Source: Isoptericola halotolerans
Lineage (GTDB): Bacteria; Actinomycetota; Actinomycetes; Actinomycetales; Cellulomonadaceae
Assembly (NCBI RefSeq): GCF_003003075.1
Contig: NZ_PVTX01000009.1
Location: 1-64,000, forward strand
Length of the DNA stretch: 64,000 nt
Direction: 5' to 3'
Under the pieces are notes generated by a model. It was not told the origin of the DNA. It did no database searches and saw nothing but the letters and a program-made list of their open reading frames with translations. Both the position numbers and the translations under genes were made by a program. Below are positions 9,257 to 20,316 of the stretch, piece after piece. The stretch's first letter is position 1, and each line of letters starts with the position of its first letter.

Positions 9257-10432
9257 TCAGACGTCGAGCCAGATGCCCTTCTCGGCACTGCGCTCGACGG
9301 CGTCCAGCACCCGCTGGACGCCCAGCCCGTCGGCGAACGACGGCGCCGGGTCGTCGCCCGCCGCGATCGCCGAGACGAGGTCGACGACCTGGTGCGTGAA
9401 CGCGTGCTCGTAGCCGAGCCCGTGCCCGGGGGGCCACCAGGCGGCGACGTAGGCGTGGTGGTCGGACTCGGTGACGACGATCCTGCGGAAGCCCGCGGTC
9501 GCCCCCGACTCGTCGGCGTCGTAGAAGTGCAGGACGTTCATGTCCTCGAAGTCGAAGGCCAGGGAGCCCCGGGAGCCGTTGATCTCGAGGCGGATGGCGT
9601 TCTTCCGTCCCTGCGCGTACCGCGTCGCCTCGAAGACACCGAGCCCTCCGCCGGACATCGTCGCGAGGAAGCAGGCGGCGTCGTCGACGCTCACGGGGCC
9701 GGTCTCGTCGCCCCCGGTGCCGGACAGCCCGGCGAACTCGGTGGCCACCGGCCGCTCGGTCACGAAGGTCTCGAGCACTCCGGTGACCCCGGTGATCTGC
9801 TCGCCGGTGATGAACTGCGTCAGGTCGACGATGTGGGCGCCGATGTCACCGAGGGCGCCCGAGCCGGCCTTCTTCTTGTCCATCCGCCACGACAGCGGTG
9901 TCGCGGGGTCCGAGAGCCAGTCCTGCAGGTACTGGGCCCGCACGTGACGCACCTGCCCGATCCGGCCGTCGGCGACGAGCTGCCGCGCGAGCTGGATCGC
10001 CGGCACGCGTCGGTAGGTGAAGCCGACCATCGCGCGGACGCCACGGGCAGCGGCGCGGTCGGCCGCGGCCACCATCTCCTCGGCCTCGGCGACCGTGTTC
10101 GCGAGGGGCTTCTCGCAGAGCACGTGCTTGCCGGCGTCGAGCGCCGCGATCGCGATCTCGGCGTGCGTGTCCCCCGGCGTGCAGATGTCGACGAGGTCGA
10201 CGTCGTCGCGCTCCAGCAGGCGGTGCCAGTCCGTCTCGGTCGAGTCCCAGCCGAGGCGTGCCGCAGCCTCGGCGACCCGCTCGGGGTCGCGGCCGACGAC
10301 GGCGGTCATCTCCGTGCGCAGCGGCAGGTCGAAGAATCGGGGGGCGGTGCGCCAGGCCTGGGAGTGCGCGGCGCCCATGAACGAGTAGCCGACCATCCCG
10401 ACGCCGAGACGTGCGCGATCTGCGTCACCCAT
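9257..10432 (-). CDS. Gfo/Idh/MocA family oxidoreductase
   Basis: 391 residues from ATG at 10432 (MGDADRAR), preceded by GGAAGGA with good spacing; an 11-residue longer start is less likely. An N-terminal Rossmann fold (LGVGMVGYSFMGAAHS, a GxGxxG-like variant) is followed by VDICTPGDTHAEIA and CEKPLANT. The EKP lysine of the family is present near residue 109. The C-terminal beta-sheet domain completes it. Such enzymes oxidise or reduce hydroxyls of sugars, inositols and keto-sugars with NAD(P). It sits between the ABC sugar-binding protein gene and the secreted ThuA dehydrogenase gene, fitting intracellular processing of the imported product. Substrate not identifiable. Confidence 0.92.
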   Translation of the reverse strand: MGDADRARLGVGMVGYSFMGAAHSQAWRTAPRFFDLPLRTEMTAVVGRDPERVAEAAARLGWDSTETDWHRLLERDDVDLVDICTPGDTHAEIAIAALDAGKHVLCEKPLANTVAEAEEMVAAADRAAARGVRAMVGFTYRRVPAIQLARQLVADGRIGQVRHVRAQYLQDWLSDPATPLSWRMDKKKAGSGALGDIGAHIVDLTQFITGEQITGVTGVLETFVTERPVATEFAGLSGTGGDETGPVSVDDAACFLATMSGGGLGVFEATRYAQGRKNAIRLEINGSRGSLAFDFEDMNVLHFYDADESGATAGFRRIVVTESDHHAYVAAWWPPGHGLGYEHAFTHQVVDLVSAIAAGDDPAPSFADGLGVQRVLDAVERSAEKGIWLDV

Positions 10433-10534
10433 GTGAGTGGTCCTTCCGTGGTGTGGCACGGCCACCGCCCGCTCGGGGCAGGCAGGGCCGCGGCGGCGGG
10501 GACAGGGCCCCGCCGCCGGGTCAGGTCGCGTCGG

Positions 10535-11602
10535 TCAGGACTCGAACGCGCTGGACAGGTACTGGTCGACGTTGTCCGTCGTCACGACGGGCGCGTAGAG
10601 CTGGACGGTGCGCGGCACGTTCGACGACGCGAGGTCGCTCATGCTGGCCTCGTGCGCGACCAGGCGGGCGAGCTTGATGCCGTCCGCCGCCTGCGTCGAC
10701 GGGTAGATGACGGTGGCCTGGACGACGGAGTCGCCGCTCTGGATCTCCCGCATCATGTTGGCCGAGCCCGCCCCGCCGACGAGGAAGAACTCGTCACGGC
10801 CGGCGTTCTCGATCGCCTGGAGCACGCCGACGCCCTGGTCGTCGTCGTGGTTCCAGATGGCGTCGATCTCGGGCGCCGCCTGCAGCAGGCTCGCCGTCAC
10901 CGACTCACCGCTCTGCACGGTGAAGTCGGCCGACACCTGGTTGTCGACGTCCAGCCCGCACTCGCCGAGCGCGTCCTCGAAGCCCTGGCTGCGGTCCTGG
11001 GTGAGCGGCAGCGACGCGATGCCCTGGATCTCGGCCACGACGGCGTCCGGCTGGTCGCCGAGCTGCTCGCAGATGTACTGGCCGGCAGAGACGCCCATGC
11101 CGTAGTTGTCGCCCAGCACGGTCGTGCGGGCGGCGAACGGGTCGGAGAACTCGCGGTCGACGTTGATGACCGGGATACCGGCCTCCATGGCCTGGATGGC
11201 GACGTCCGTGAGCGCGGCGCCGTCGAACGGCAGGAGCACGATGGCGTCCACGCCGTCGGCGATGAAGCCCTCGATCTGGCTGATCTGCACGTTGACGTCG
11301 TTGGTGCCCTCCGCGACACGGAGCTCGACGTCCTCGTAGTTCTCGGCCTCGGCCTCCGCGGCCGAGGTGATCGCGCCCATCCAGCCGTGGTCGGCCGCCG
11401 GGGCGGAGAAGCCGATGACGACCTCCTCGCCCGGTGCGTCGTTGTCGGAGGCCGGAGCCGCGCCCTCCTCGCTCATGGAGTCGGACTCGGTCTCCTCCTC
11501 GGCCGGCTCGTTGCTGACGCAGCCGGTCAGCAGCAGCGCCGAGGCGGCGAGAGCTGCGGGGACGGCGAGCATACGGCGACGGTTCTTCATCCGTGCGGAC
11601 AT
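10535..11602 (-). CDS. Sugar ABC transporter substrate-binding lipoprotein
   Basis: 355 residues. ATG at 11602 is preceded by GAGGAAG. It has a lipoprotein signal with lipobox LLTGC (Cys near residue 27), then an acidic linker and a periplasmic-binding-protein type 1 domain (VVIGFSAPAADHGWMGAI, IVLLPFDGAALTDV, VINVDREF), as in the ribose/galactose-binding RbsB family. Anchored outside the membrane, it captures the sugar for the permease and ATPase encoded directly upstream in the operon. The specificity is unknown. Confidence 0.93.
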   Translation of the reverse strand: MSARMKNRRRMLAVPAALAASALLLTGCVSNEPAEEETESDSMSEEGAAPASDNDAPGEEVVIGFSAPAADHGWMGAITSAAEAEAENYEDVELRVAEGTNDVNVQISQIEGFIADGVDAIVLLPFDGAALTDVAIQAMEAGIPVINVDREFSDPFAARTTVLGDNYGMGVSAGQYICEQLGDQPDAVVAEIQGIASLPLTQDRSQGFEDALGECGLDVDNQVSADFTVQSGESVTASLLQAAPEIDAIWNHDDDQGVGVLQAIENAGRDEFFLVGGAGSANMMREIQSGDSVVQATVIYPSTQAADGIKLARLVAHEASMSDLASSNVPRTVQLYAPVVTTDNVDQYLSSAFES

Positions 11603-11664
11603 AGGATCTTCCTCGATTCGGTCCGGTCGTGCAGGGTCTGGATTCTGGTGGGACGGCTGGTGTG

Positions 11665-12696
11665 TCAGGTGGATCTCGGTGCCGAGATCCGCTGCTGGAG
11701 CAGCACGGCGCCGACGATGATCGCGCCCTTGGCGATCTGCTGCACCGAGCTGTCGAGGTTGTTGATGATGAAGACGTTCGAGAGTGTCGCGAAGATGAGC
11801 ACGCCGATGACGGTGCCGACGATGGTGCCGCGTCCGCCGGCGAGCAGCGTGCCACCCACGACGACCGCGGCGATCACGTCGAGCTCGTAGAGCAGCCCGT
11901 TGGTGGACGAACCGGCGCCGGTGCGAGCGAGCATCATGACGCCGGCGATGCCCACCGTGAGGCCGGAGAGCCCGTAGACGTACATCAGGTGCCGCTTGAC
12001 CTTGATGCCAGCCAGGCGTGCCGCCTCCGGGTTGCCGCCCACGGCGACCGTGCGACGGCCGAACGTGGTGCGGGTGAGCAGGAACCAGCCGGCGACCACG
12101 ACGAAGACGAAGATCCACACGATCTTCGGCACGCCCAGGAGGTTGCCCTCGAACGTCCCCTCGAACGACGACGACTGGACGAGCTGCGTGCGGCGGTTCG
12201 CGATGAGCTCGGCGAGGCCACGCGCCGCGACGAGCATCGCCAGGGTCGCGATGAATGCGACCACGTTCCCGTAGGCGATGATGACGCCGTTGACGAGCCC
12301 GGCGGCGAGGCCGACCAGGAGCGCACAGGTCACCATGACGATCCAGCCGTACTGGTCGGCCAGGTTCTGGGTGGCCAGGGTCGTGGCCCACACGGTCGTC
12401 AGGCCGAGCACGGAGCCGACCGACAGGTCGATGCCGCCCGTCGTGATGACGAAGGTCATCCCGACGGCCATGACACCGATCACCGAGGCGAGGCTCAGCA
12501 CGATCATCAGGTTCGACAGGCTGGCGAACCGCTCGCCGCCGGTGAGGAACCCGACCAGGCACAGCAGGAGGAGGGCGGCGACCAGCCCGAGGTTGCGGGC
12601 CGTGCCGCCGGACAGGGCACTGAACCCGCGACGCCGTCCTGCCGTTGTCTTGGGGCTGTCCACCGCCGGGTTCGGCGACGTCTGCTGCTCGCTCAC
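11665..12696 (-). CDS. Sugar ABC transporter permease (RbsC-type)
   Basis: 343 residues, with about eight to ten hydrophobic segments and the characteristic GMTFVITTGGIDLSVGSVLGL and GINxxR-like region (TNGLLYELDVIAAVVVGGTLLAGGRGTIVGTVIG). This is the membrane component of a ribose-type ABC importer. The GTG start overlaps the ATPase stop by 4 bp (GTGA), so translation is coupled. GGAAGG lies upstream within the end of the ATPase gene. Confidence 0.94.
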   Translation of the reverse strand: MSEQQTSPNPAVDSPKTTAGRRRGFSALSGGTARNLGLVAALLLLCLVGFLTGGERFASLSNLMIVLSLASVIGVMAVGMTFVITTGGIDLSVGSVLGLTTVWATTLATQNLADQYGWIVMVTCALLVGLAAGLVNGVIIAYGNVVAFIATLAMLVAARGLAELIANRRTQLVQSSSFEGTFEGNLLGVPKIVWIFVFVVVAGWFLLTRTTFGRRTVAVGGNPEAARLAGIKVKRHLMYVYGLSGLTVGIAGVMMLARTGAGSSTNGLLYELDVIAAVVVGGTLLAGGRGTIVGTVIGVLIFATLSNVFIINNLDSSVQQIAKGAIIVGAVLLQQRISAPRST

Positions 12697-14213
12697 GCGG
12701 CACTTCCTTCCATGACCATGTCGAGCACCTGGTGCTCGTCGATCGACTCGGCGGGCCCGGAGTGCACGACCTGTCCCTCGGAGATCACGAGGACACGGTC
12801 GGCCAGGCCCAGGACTTCGGGGATCTCGCTGGAGACGACGACGACGGCGGTCCCGGCGTCGGCGAGACGGCGCACGAGGGCATAGATCTCGGACCGGGCA
12901 CCGACGTCGACGCCACGGGTGGGTTCGTCGAGCAGCAGCACCTCGCAGCCGTGCACGAGCCAGCGGGCGAGCATGGCCTTCTGCTGGTTGCCGCCCGAGA
13001 GCGTGCGGATGGACCGCTCGACGTCTGCGGGGCGGAGGTCGAGCGCCGTCGCCTGTTCCTGGGCGGCCTTCTTCTCGGCGCGCTCGTCGAGCCAGCCGCC
13101 CCGCGCCGTCCGGGCGAACGACGACAGCGTGATGTTCCGGTAGACGGGCTCGTCGAGCACCAGGCCCTGGCTCTTGCGCTCCTCGGGAGCCAGGCCGATG
13201 CCCGCGCCGACGGCCGTGGGCACGGAGCCGTTGTGGAGGCGCCGGCCGTCGAGCCTGACGGTCCCCCCGGTCGCCCGGCGTGCGCCGTAGACGGTCTCGA
13301 GGATCTCCGAGCGCCCGGAGCCGACGAGCCCGGCGAGCCCGACGATCTCACCGGCGCGCACGGTCAGCGACACGTCCGAGAAGACACCGGCCAGCGAGAG
13401 GTCCTCGACCTGCAGCCGGACGGCGGCGTCGGCGGGGACCCCGGGACGCTCCGGGAAGGAGTACTCGACGTCCTTGCCGGTCATCAGCCGGATGAGCTCG
13501 TCGGTGGAGGTCGACGCCACGTCCAGGTTGCGGCCGACGGTGCGGCCGTCCTTGATGACGGTGATGCGGTCGCCGATCCGGCGGATCTCCTCGAGACGGT
13601 GGGAGATGTAGATGATCGCGATGCCCTGGGCGACCAGCTCCTCGACCACGCGGAAGAGGTTGTCGACCTCCCCGGAGTCGAGCACCGCCGAGGGCTCGTC
13701 CATGACGATCACCCGGGCGTCACGCGAGAGGGCGCGAGCCATCGAGACCACCTGCTTGCCGGCCGCCGACAGCGTGCCGACCTCGCGGTGCGGCGAGATC
13801 TCCGGGTGCCCGAGCCGCTCCATGAGCTGGCGCGTCCGGTTCGCGACCTCACGCCGCTGGGTCACGCCGACGTTGGCGAGCTCGTGGCCGAGGTAGATGT
13901 TCTCCGCGACGGTGAGCCCGTCGACGACGTCGAGCTCCTGGTACATGGTGGCGACCCCGTGCTCCAGCGCCGCCACCGGGTGGGGGATCTCGATCTTCTC
14001 GCCGTCCATGAGGATCGTGCCCTCGGTCGGCTGGTGGGCACCGGCGAGGACCTTGATCAGCGTGGACTTGCCCGCTCCGTTCTGGCCGAGGAGGCAGTGC
14101 ACCTCGCCGGGACGGACGTCGAGGTCCACTCCGTCGAGGGCGCGCGCTCCGGGGAACGTCTTCACGATGCCTTGCATCTGCAGCAGCAGTGCTGGGGGGT
14201 CTTCTGTGACCAT
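12693..14213 (-). CDS. Sugar ABC transporter ATP-binding protein (RbsA/MglA-type)
   Basis: 506 residues with two nucleotide-binding domains. Domain 1 has Walker A GQNGAGKST and a signature LSAAGKQ. Domain 2 has GLVGSGRSE in the degenerate Walker A place and signature LSGGNQQKAMLARW, with Walker B VLLLDEPTRGVD. This double-domain form is typical of ribose/xylose importers. ATG at 14213 is preferred because a -10 (TACGTT) ends 7 nt upstream and there is no Shine-Dalgarno sequence, implying a leaderless transcript. It is the first gene of the minus-strand run and is divergent from the ROK regulator. Confidence 0.93.
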   Translation of the reverse strand: MVTEDPPALLLQMQGIVKTFPGARALDGVDLDVRPGEVHCLLGQNGAGKSTLIKVLAGAHQPTEGTILMDGEKIEIPHPVAALEHGVATMYQELDVVDGLTVAENIYLGHELANVGVTQRREVANRTRQLMERLGHPEISPHREVGTLSAAGKQVVSMARALSRDARVIVMDEPSAVLDSGEVDNLFRVVEELVAQGIAIIYISHRLEEIRRIGDRITVIKDGRTVGRNLDVASTSTDELIRLMTGKDVEYSFPERPGVPADAAVRLQVEDLSLAGVFSDVSLTVRAGEIVGLAGLVGSGRSEILETVYGARRATGGTVRLDGRRLHNGSVPTAVGAGIGLAPEERKSQGLVLDEPVYRNITLSSFARTARGGWLDERAEKKAAQEQATALDLRPADVERSIRTLSGGNQQKAMLARWLVHGCEVLLLDEPTRGVDVGARSEIYALVRRLADAGTAVVVVSSEIPEVLGLADRVLVISEGQVVHSGPAESIDEHQVLDMVMEGSAA

Positions 14214-14220
14214 GTGATGA

Positions 14221-14249
14221 AACGTAGACGGACTTATGTTGTCCGTCAA
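14221..14249 (-). promoter_or_regulatory. Promoter and operator of the sugar ABC operon
   Basis: A minus-strand -35 TTGACG (14244-14249) and -10 TACGTT (14221-14226) are separated by 17 bp. The spacer is occupied by a perfect inverted repeat, GACGGAC-N7-GTCCGTC (14227-14247), which overlaps the -35. A repressor bound here would block RNA polymerase. The adjacent ROK protein is the obvious candidate. Predicted start at about 14214, next to the ATG at 14213. Confidence 0.78.
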
Positions 14250-14266
14250 GCAAAAGTGCGGGTACT

Positions 14267-14295
14267 TTGTGATCGTTACCCGCTCGTGATAGACA
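14267..14295 (+). promoter_or_regulatory. Candidate promoter of the ROK regulator gene
   Basis: TTGTGA (14267-14272) and TAGACA (14290-14295) are separated by 17 bp and read toward the ROK gene, leaving a leader of about 35 nt. The -10 is poor. It lies about 20 bp from the operator, so autoregulation is possible. Confidence 0.4.
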
Positions 14296-14335
14296 CCCAG
14301 CGACACAACGCGAGGCCGGAAAGGCGTGGTTCACT

Positions 14336-15538
14336 GTGCTCATGGAAGGGCTGCAGAAGTTTCCTCCACGTCCCACCGGGGCGGGGGAGATGTTCCAGCT
14401 GTTCCGGGACGGCACGCCGCACACCCGGGCCTCGCTCGTCTCCGAGACCGGCCAGTCCCGATCCACCGTCGCCGCGCGGATCGAGGCGCTGACCGCCGTG
14501 GGTCTGCTCACACCCGCCGGCGAGGCCTCCAGCACCGGCGGGCGGCCGCCGTCGACCTTCGCGTTCGACCCCTCGAACCGCATCGTGCTCGGCGTGGACC
14601 TCGGCGCCACGCATGCGCGCCTCGCCATCACCGACCTCGCAGCCAACCCTCTCGCCTCGACGCAGGAACCGCTCGCCATCGCCGACGGCCCGGAACCCGT
14701 GCTCTCGTGGGTCGCCGAGACGGGCGCCTCGCTCGTGGCCCAGGCCGGCCGCAAGGTCGAGGAGCTCGCCGGCATCGGCATCGGGCTGCCCGGTCCCGTC
14801 GACCACGCCGACGGCCGACCGGTCAACCCGCCGATCATGCCGGGCTGGGACGGGACCGACGTCCCCGGCATCCTGCACCGGCTCCTCGGGGCCCCCGTGG
14901 TGGTGGACAACGACGTCAACGTCATGGCGCTCGGCGAGCACCGCACCGTGTGCCCCGACGAGCAGGACCTCCTCTTCGTCAAGGTCGCCACCGGCATCGG
15001 GGCGGGCGTGGTCATGGACGGCGAGCTCCGCCGCGGGGCGCAGGGCGCTGCCGGTGACCTCGGGCACGTCGCGGTCTCCGGCGCCGCCGAGATCCCCTGC
15101 CGCTGCGGCAATGTCGGGTGCCTCGAAGCCGTCGCGGGCGGGCTGGCGATCGCGGGCGCGCTGCAGGAGTCCGGCGCACGCATCCGGACCACCCAGGACA
15201 TCGTCGACCTGGTCCGCGCCGGGGACGTGGCGGCCGGCCAGGCCGTGCGCCAGGCGGGCCGCGACATCGGGACCGTGCTGGCCGCCTCGGTGAGCCTGCT
15301 CAACCCGTCGCGCATCATCATCGGCGGCATCCTCGCCGGCGCCGGGGAGCACCTCGTGGCAGGCATCCGCGAGGTCGTCTACCAGCGCTCGCTGCCCCTG
15401 GCCACCCAGCACCTGCGGATCGTCACGTCGCGAGCAGGTGCGCAGGCGGGCGTCGTCGGTGCGGCCACACTGGTCACCGACCGCTTCCTGGCACCACACT
15501 CGATCGACGCGCTCATCACCGTCAAGGAGGACTCTTGA
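14336..15538 (+). CDS. ROK family transcriptional regulator
   Basis: 400 residues. An N-terminal winged helix-turn-helix (about 15-75: HTRASLVSETGQSRSTVAARIEALTAVGLL) precedes a sugar-kinase-like ROK domain, with the ATP-loop-like GVDLGATHARLAI and zinc-type motif CRCGNVGCLE (about 255-264). ROK repressors (XylR, NagC, Mlc) bind a sugar or sugar phosphate and leave their operator. A 21-bp palindrome overlaps the promoter of the divergent ABC operon 90 bp away. GTG at 14336 is used, with GGAAAGG upstream; ATG at 14342 is a possible alternative. Its stop overlaps the next gene's TTG start. Confidence 0.92.
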   Translation: MLMEGLQKFPPRPTGAGEMFQLFRDGTPHTRASLVSETGQSRSTVAARIEALTAVGLLTPAGEASSTGGRPPSTFAFDPSNRIVLGVDLGATHARLAITDLAANPLASTQEPLAIADGPEPVLSWVAETGASLVAQAGRKVEELAGIGIGLPGPVDHADGRPVNPPIMPGWDGTDVPGILHRLLGAPVVVDNDVNVMALGEHRTVCPDEQDLLFVKVATGIGAGVVMDGELRRGAQGAAGDLGHVAVSGAAEIPCRCGNVGCLEAVAGGLAIAGALQESGARIRTTQDIVDLVRAGDVAAGQAVRQAGRDIGTVLAASVSLLNPSRIIIGGILAGAGEHLVAGIREVVYQRSLPLATQHLRIVTSRAGAQAGVVGAATLVTDRFLAPHSIDALITVKEDS

Positions 15539-16206
15539 GCAACCGTCAGGCCCTCGTCGTCCGCGGAGGCTGGCAGGGCCACGACCCCGTCGCCACCACC
15601 GACCTGTTCCTTCCCATGCTCGCCGTCGCCGGGTTCGACGTCACCGTCGAGGACTCGCTCGAGGTGTACGCCGACGAGTCGGTGATGTCCGAGGTCGACC
15701 TGATCGTGCAGAGCTGGACCATGGGCGAGATCCTCGCCGACGAGATGCACGGGTTGCGCCTCGCCGTGGAGAACGGCACGGGCCTCGCCGGCTGGCACGG
15801 CGGGCTGCTCGACGCGTTCCGTGGCGCCACCGACTACCAGCACATCGTCGGTGGACAGTTCGTCGCGCACCCGGACGACATGGTCGACCACGAGGTCGTC
15901 GTGCGCCCGGACCGGGCGGACCATCCCGTCGTCGCCGGCATCGGCCCCACGATCCGGCTCACCACCGAGCAGTACTGGCTCCAGACCGACCCGCTCTGCG
16001 ACGTGCTCGCGACGACCACGCACGCCGTCCGCGACGGAGCACCGTGGCGCGAGCCCGTGACCGTCCCGGTCGTCTGGACCCGCCACTGGGGCCGCGGCAA
16101 GGTGTTCGCGTGCGCCGTCGGGCACACCGTCGCAGACCTCAAGATCCCCGAGATCCGCACCATGATCGAACGAGGCATCCTCTGGGCGGCCCGGGACCAC
16201 CGCTGA
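15535..16206 (+). CDS. ThuA domain protein (trehalose utilisation-like)
   Basis: 223 residues, essentially a lone ThuA-like domain of class I glutamine amidotransferase-like fold (ALVVRGGWQGHDPVATTD, TGLAGWHGGLLDAF, PVVWTRHWGRGKVFACAVGHT). The TTG start is set by a strong AGGAGG 5 nt upstream and a 4-bp TTGA overlap with the ROK stop. No signal peptide is present, so it is cytoplasmic, unlike the secreted ThuA domain of the giant protein nearby. ThuA of Sinorhizobium belongs to a pathway acting on 3-keto sugars derived from trehalose; a similar keto-sugar role is inferred here. Confidence 0.87.
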   Translation: MSNRQALVVRGGWQGHDPVATTDLFLPMLAVAGFDVTVEDSLEVYADESVMSEVDLIVQSWTMGEILADEMHGLRLAVENGTGLAGWHGGLLDAFRGATDYQHIVGGQFVAHPDDMVDHEVVVRPDRADHPVVAGIGPTIRLTTEQYWLQTDPLCDVLATTTHAVRDGAPWREPVTVPVVWTRHWGRGKVFACAVGHTVADLKIPEIRTMIERGILWAARDHR

Positions 16207-16227
16207 GCCATCCGAGGTGGCGGGCTG

Positions 16228-18714
<2,487 letters not shown>

Positions 18715-18785
18715 CTATCGCCCGGTCTGTCCGGACCGCTACGATCCTTGCGATCACCACCGCCCGACCGAAAGCAAGGACGCCC

Positions 18786-20273
18786 ATGAAGATCGCCGTC
18801 GTCGGCGCTGGATTCGCCGGTCTGGCCAGCGCCAAGGTCCTGACCGAGTTCGGCCACCAGGTCGTCGTGTTCGACAAGACCCCCGACGTGGGGGGCGTCT
18901 GGAGCGCGACCCGTCGCTACACCGGTCTCTACACGCAGAACAACAAGGGCTCGTACTCCTTCTCCGACCTGCCCATGCCGAAGCACTACCCGGAGTGGCC
19001 CAGCGGCGAGCAGGTCCAGGCCTACCTCGAGCAGTACGTCGAGAAGCACGGCCTCTCGGACGCGTTGCGCCTGTCCACGGAGGTGGTGCGCGCCGAGCTC
19101 ACCGACACCGAGGACGGCTGGCTGGTCACCTCACGGCACGTCGGCGAGGCCGTCGGCGACCCGGAGCCGTTCGACCACCTGATCGTCGCGAACGGCATCT
19201 TCTCCGACCCCGTCATCCCGGCCTTCGACGGGCTCGCGGAACTCATGCGCGCGGGCGGGAAGGTCGTGGCCGCGAGCCAGCTCCCCTCCGTGGAGGAGGC
19301 GCGCGGCAAGCACGTCGTCGTCGTCGGGTACGGCAAGTCGGCGTGCGACGTCGCCGCGGAGGTCGGACCCGTCGCTGCCGGCACCCACCTCGTGGCCCGC
19401 GAGCTGCTGTGGAAGGTCCCCAAGAAGCTCGGCCACGCCGTCAACATGAAGTACCTGCTGCTCACGCGGATGGGCGAGGCCCTCTTCCGCTACCAGTCGC
19501 TCACCGGCGTGGAGAAGTTCCTCCACGGGCCGGGCAACACCGTGCGCAAGTCGTTGCTCGCCTCCGTCGCCGCGGTCACCACGAAGCAGCTCCGGCTCAA
19601 GGAGCTCGGGCTCGTGCCGCGCGGTGAGTTCGAGGACATCGCGCGGTCGACCGTCTCGCTGGCCTCCGACGCCCTCTACGACCAGGTCGCCGACGGCGCC
19701 GTCGTGGTCCACCGCGACACCGAGATCGAACGGTTCACCACGGACGACGACGGTGCCCCGGTCGCGGTCCTCAGCGACGGCAGCACGGTCCGCGCCGACC
19801 TCGTGGTGTGCGGCACCGGGTTCCACCAGCGGGTCCCGTTCCTCGACCAGGACGTCACCGACCGGCTGCTGGACGCTCGCGGCAACTTCCAGCTCTACCG
19901 CCAGATGCTGCCGCACGACGTGCCCCACCTGACGTTCGCCGGCTACAACTCGTCGCTCTTCAGCCCGCTCTCCGCGGAGATCGGCGCCGTGTGGACCGCG
20001 GGCTACCTCGCCGGCGCGCTGGAGCTGCCGCCCCTCGAGGTCCGGCGGGAGCACGTGCGGGACCGGGTGGACTGGATGGAGAAGCGGACCGAGGGCAAGC
20101 ACGCGCGGGGCACCAACGTGATCCCGTTCTCGATGCACCAGGTCGACGAGCTGCTCGGCGACCTGGACCTCAACCTCTCGGCCCCGGCACGGGCGACGCA
20201 GTGGCTGGTGCCCATCGACCCGAAGGCCTACCGCGGCGTCGCAGGGAAGCTGCGCGCCCGCGTCGGCGCCTGA
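18786..20273 (+). CDS. FAD-dependent monooxygenase (FMO/BVMO-like)
   Basis: 495 residues. An N-terminal FAD-binding GxGxxG (VVGAGFAGLAS, residues 5-15) and a second NADPH-binding Rossmann motif (VVVGYGKSACDVA, about 179) are present. DHLIVANGIFSDP and a C-terminal CGTGFHQ (ATG motif variant) match flavin-containing monooxygenases. Such enzymes insert one oxygen into small nucleophiles or ketones, or oxidise side chains. AAGGAC precedes the ATG, and a TACGAT -10 near 18730 gives a leader of about 45 nt. It stands alone, divergent from ligA. The substrate is unknown. Confidence 0.85.
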   Translation: MKIAVVGAGFAGLASAKVLTEFGHQVVVFDKTPDVGGVWSATRRYTGLYTQNNKGSYSFSDLPMPKHYPEWPSGEQVQAYLEQYVEKHGLSDALRLSTEVVRAELTDTEDGWLVTSRHVGEAVGDPEPFDHLIVANGIFSDPVIPAFDGLAELMRAGGKVVAASQLPSVEEARGKHVVVVGYGKSACDVAAEVGPVAAGTHLVARELLWKVPKKLGHAVNMKYLLLTRMGEALFRYQSLTGVEKFLHGPGNTVRKSLLASVAAVTTKQLRLKELGLVPRGEFEDIARSTVSLASDALYDQVADGAVVVHRDTEIERFTTDDDGAPVAVLSDGSTVRADLVVCGTGFHQRVPFLDQDVTDRLLDARGNFQLYRQMLPHDVPHLTFAGYNSSLFSPLSAEIGAVWTAGYLAGALELPPLEVRREHVRDRVDWMEKRTEGKHARGTNVIPFSMHQVDELLGDLDLNLSAPARATQWLVPIDPKAYRGVAGKLRARVGA

Positions 20274-20316
20274 CGGCAGGCGCCACCACCCGGCGCGAGC
20301 TGCCGGTCCCGCCGCC

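Noticed and set aside
7355-11890. Very long open frame (1511 codons) opposite the ThuA and Gfo/Idh/MocA genes
   Set aside because: Arg/Val/Asp-rich composition with no motifs; it is the antisense frame of well-supported genes, common at this GC content.
10535-12703. Apparent fusion of permease region and sugar-binding protein in one frame
   Set aside because: The upstream portion is a shadow of the permease gene; the lipoprotein signal and Shine-Dalgarno place the start at 11602.
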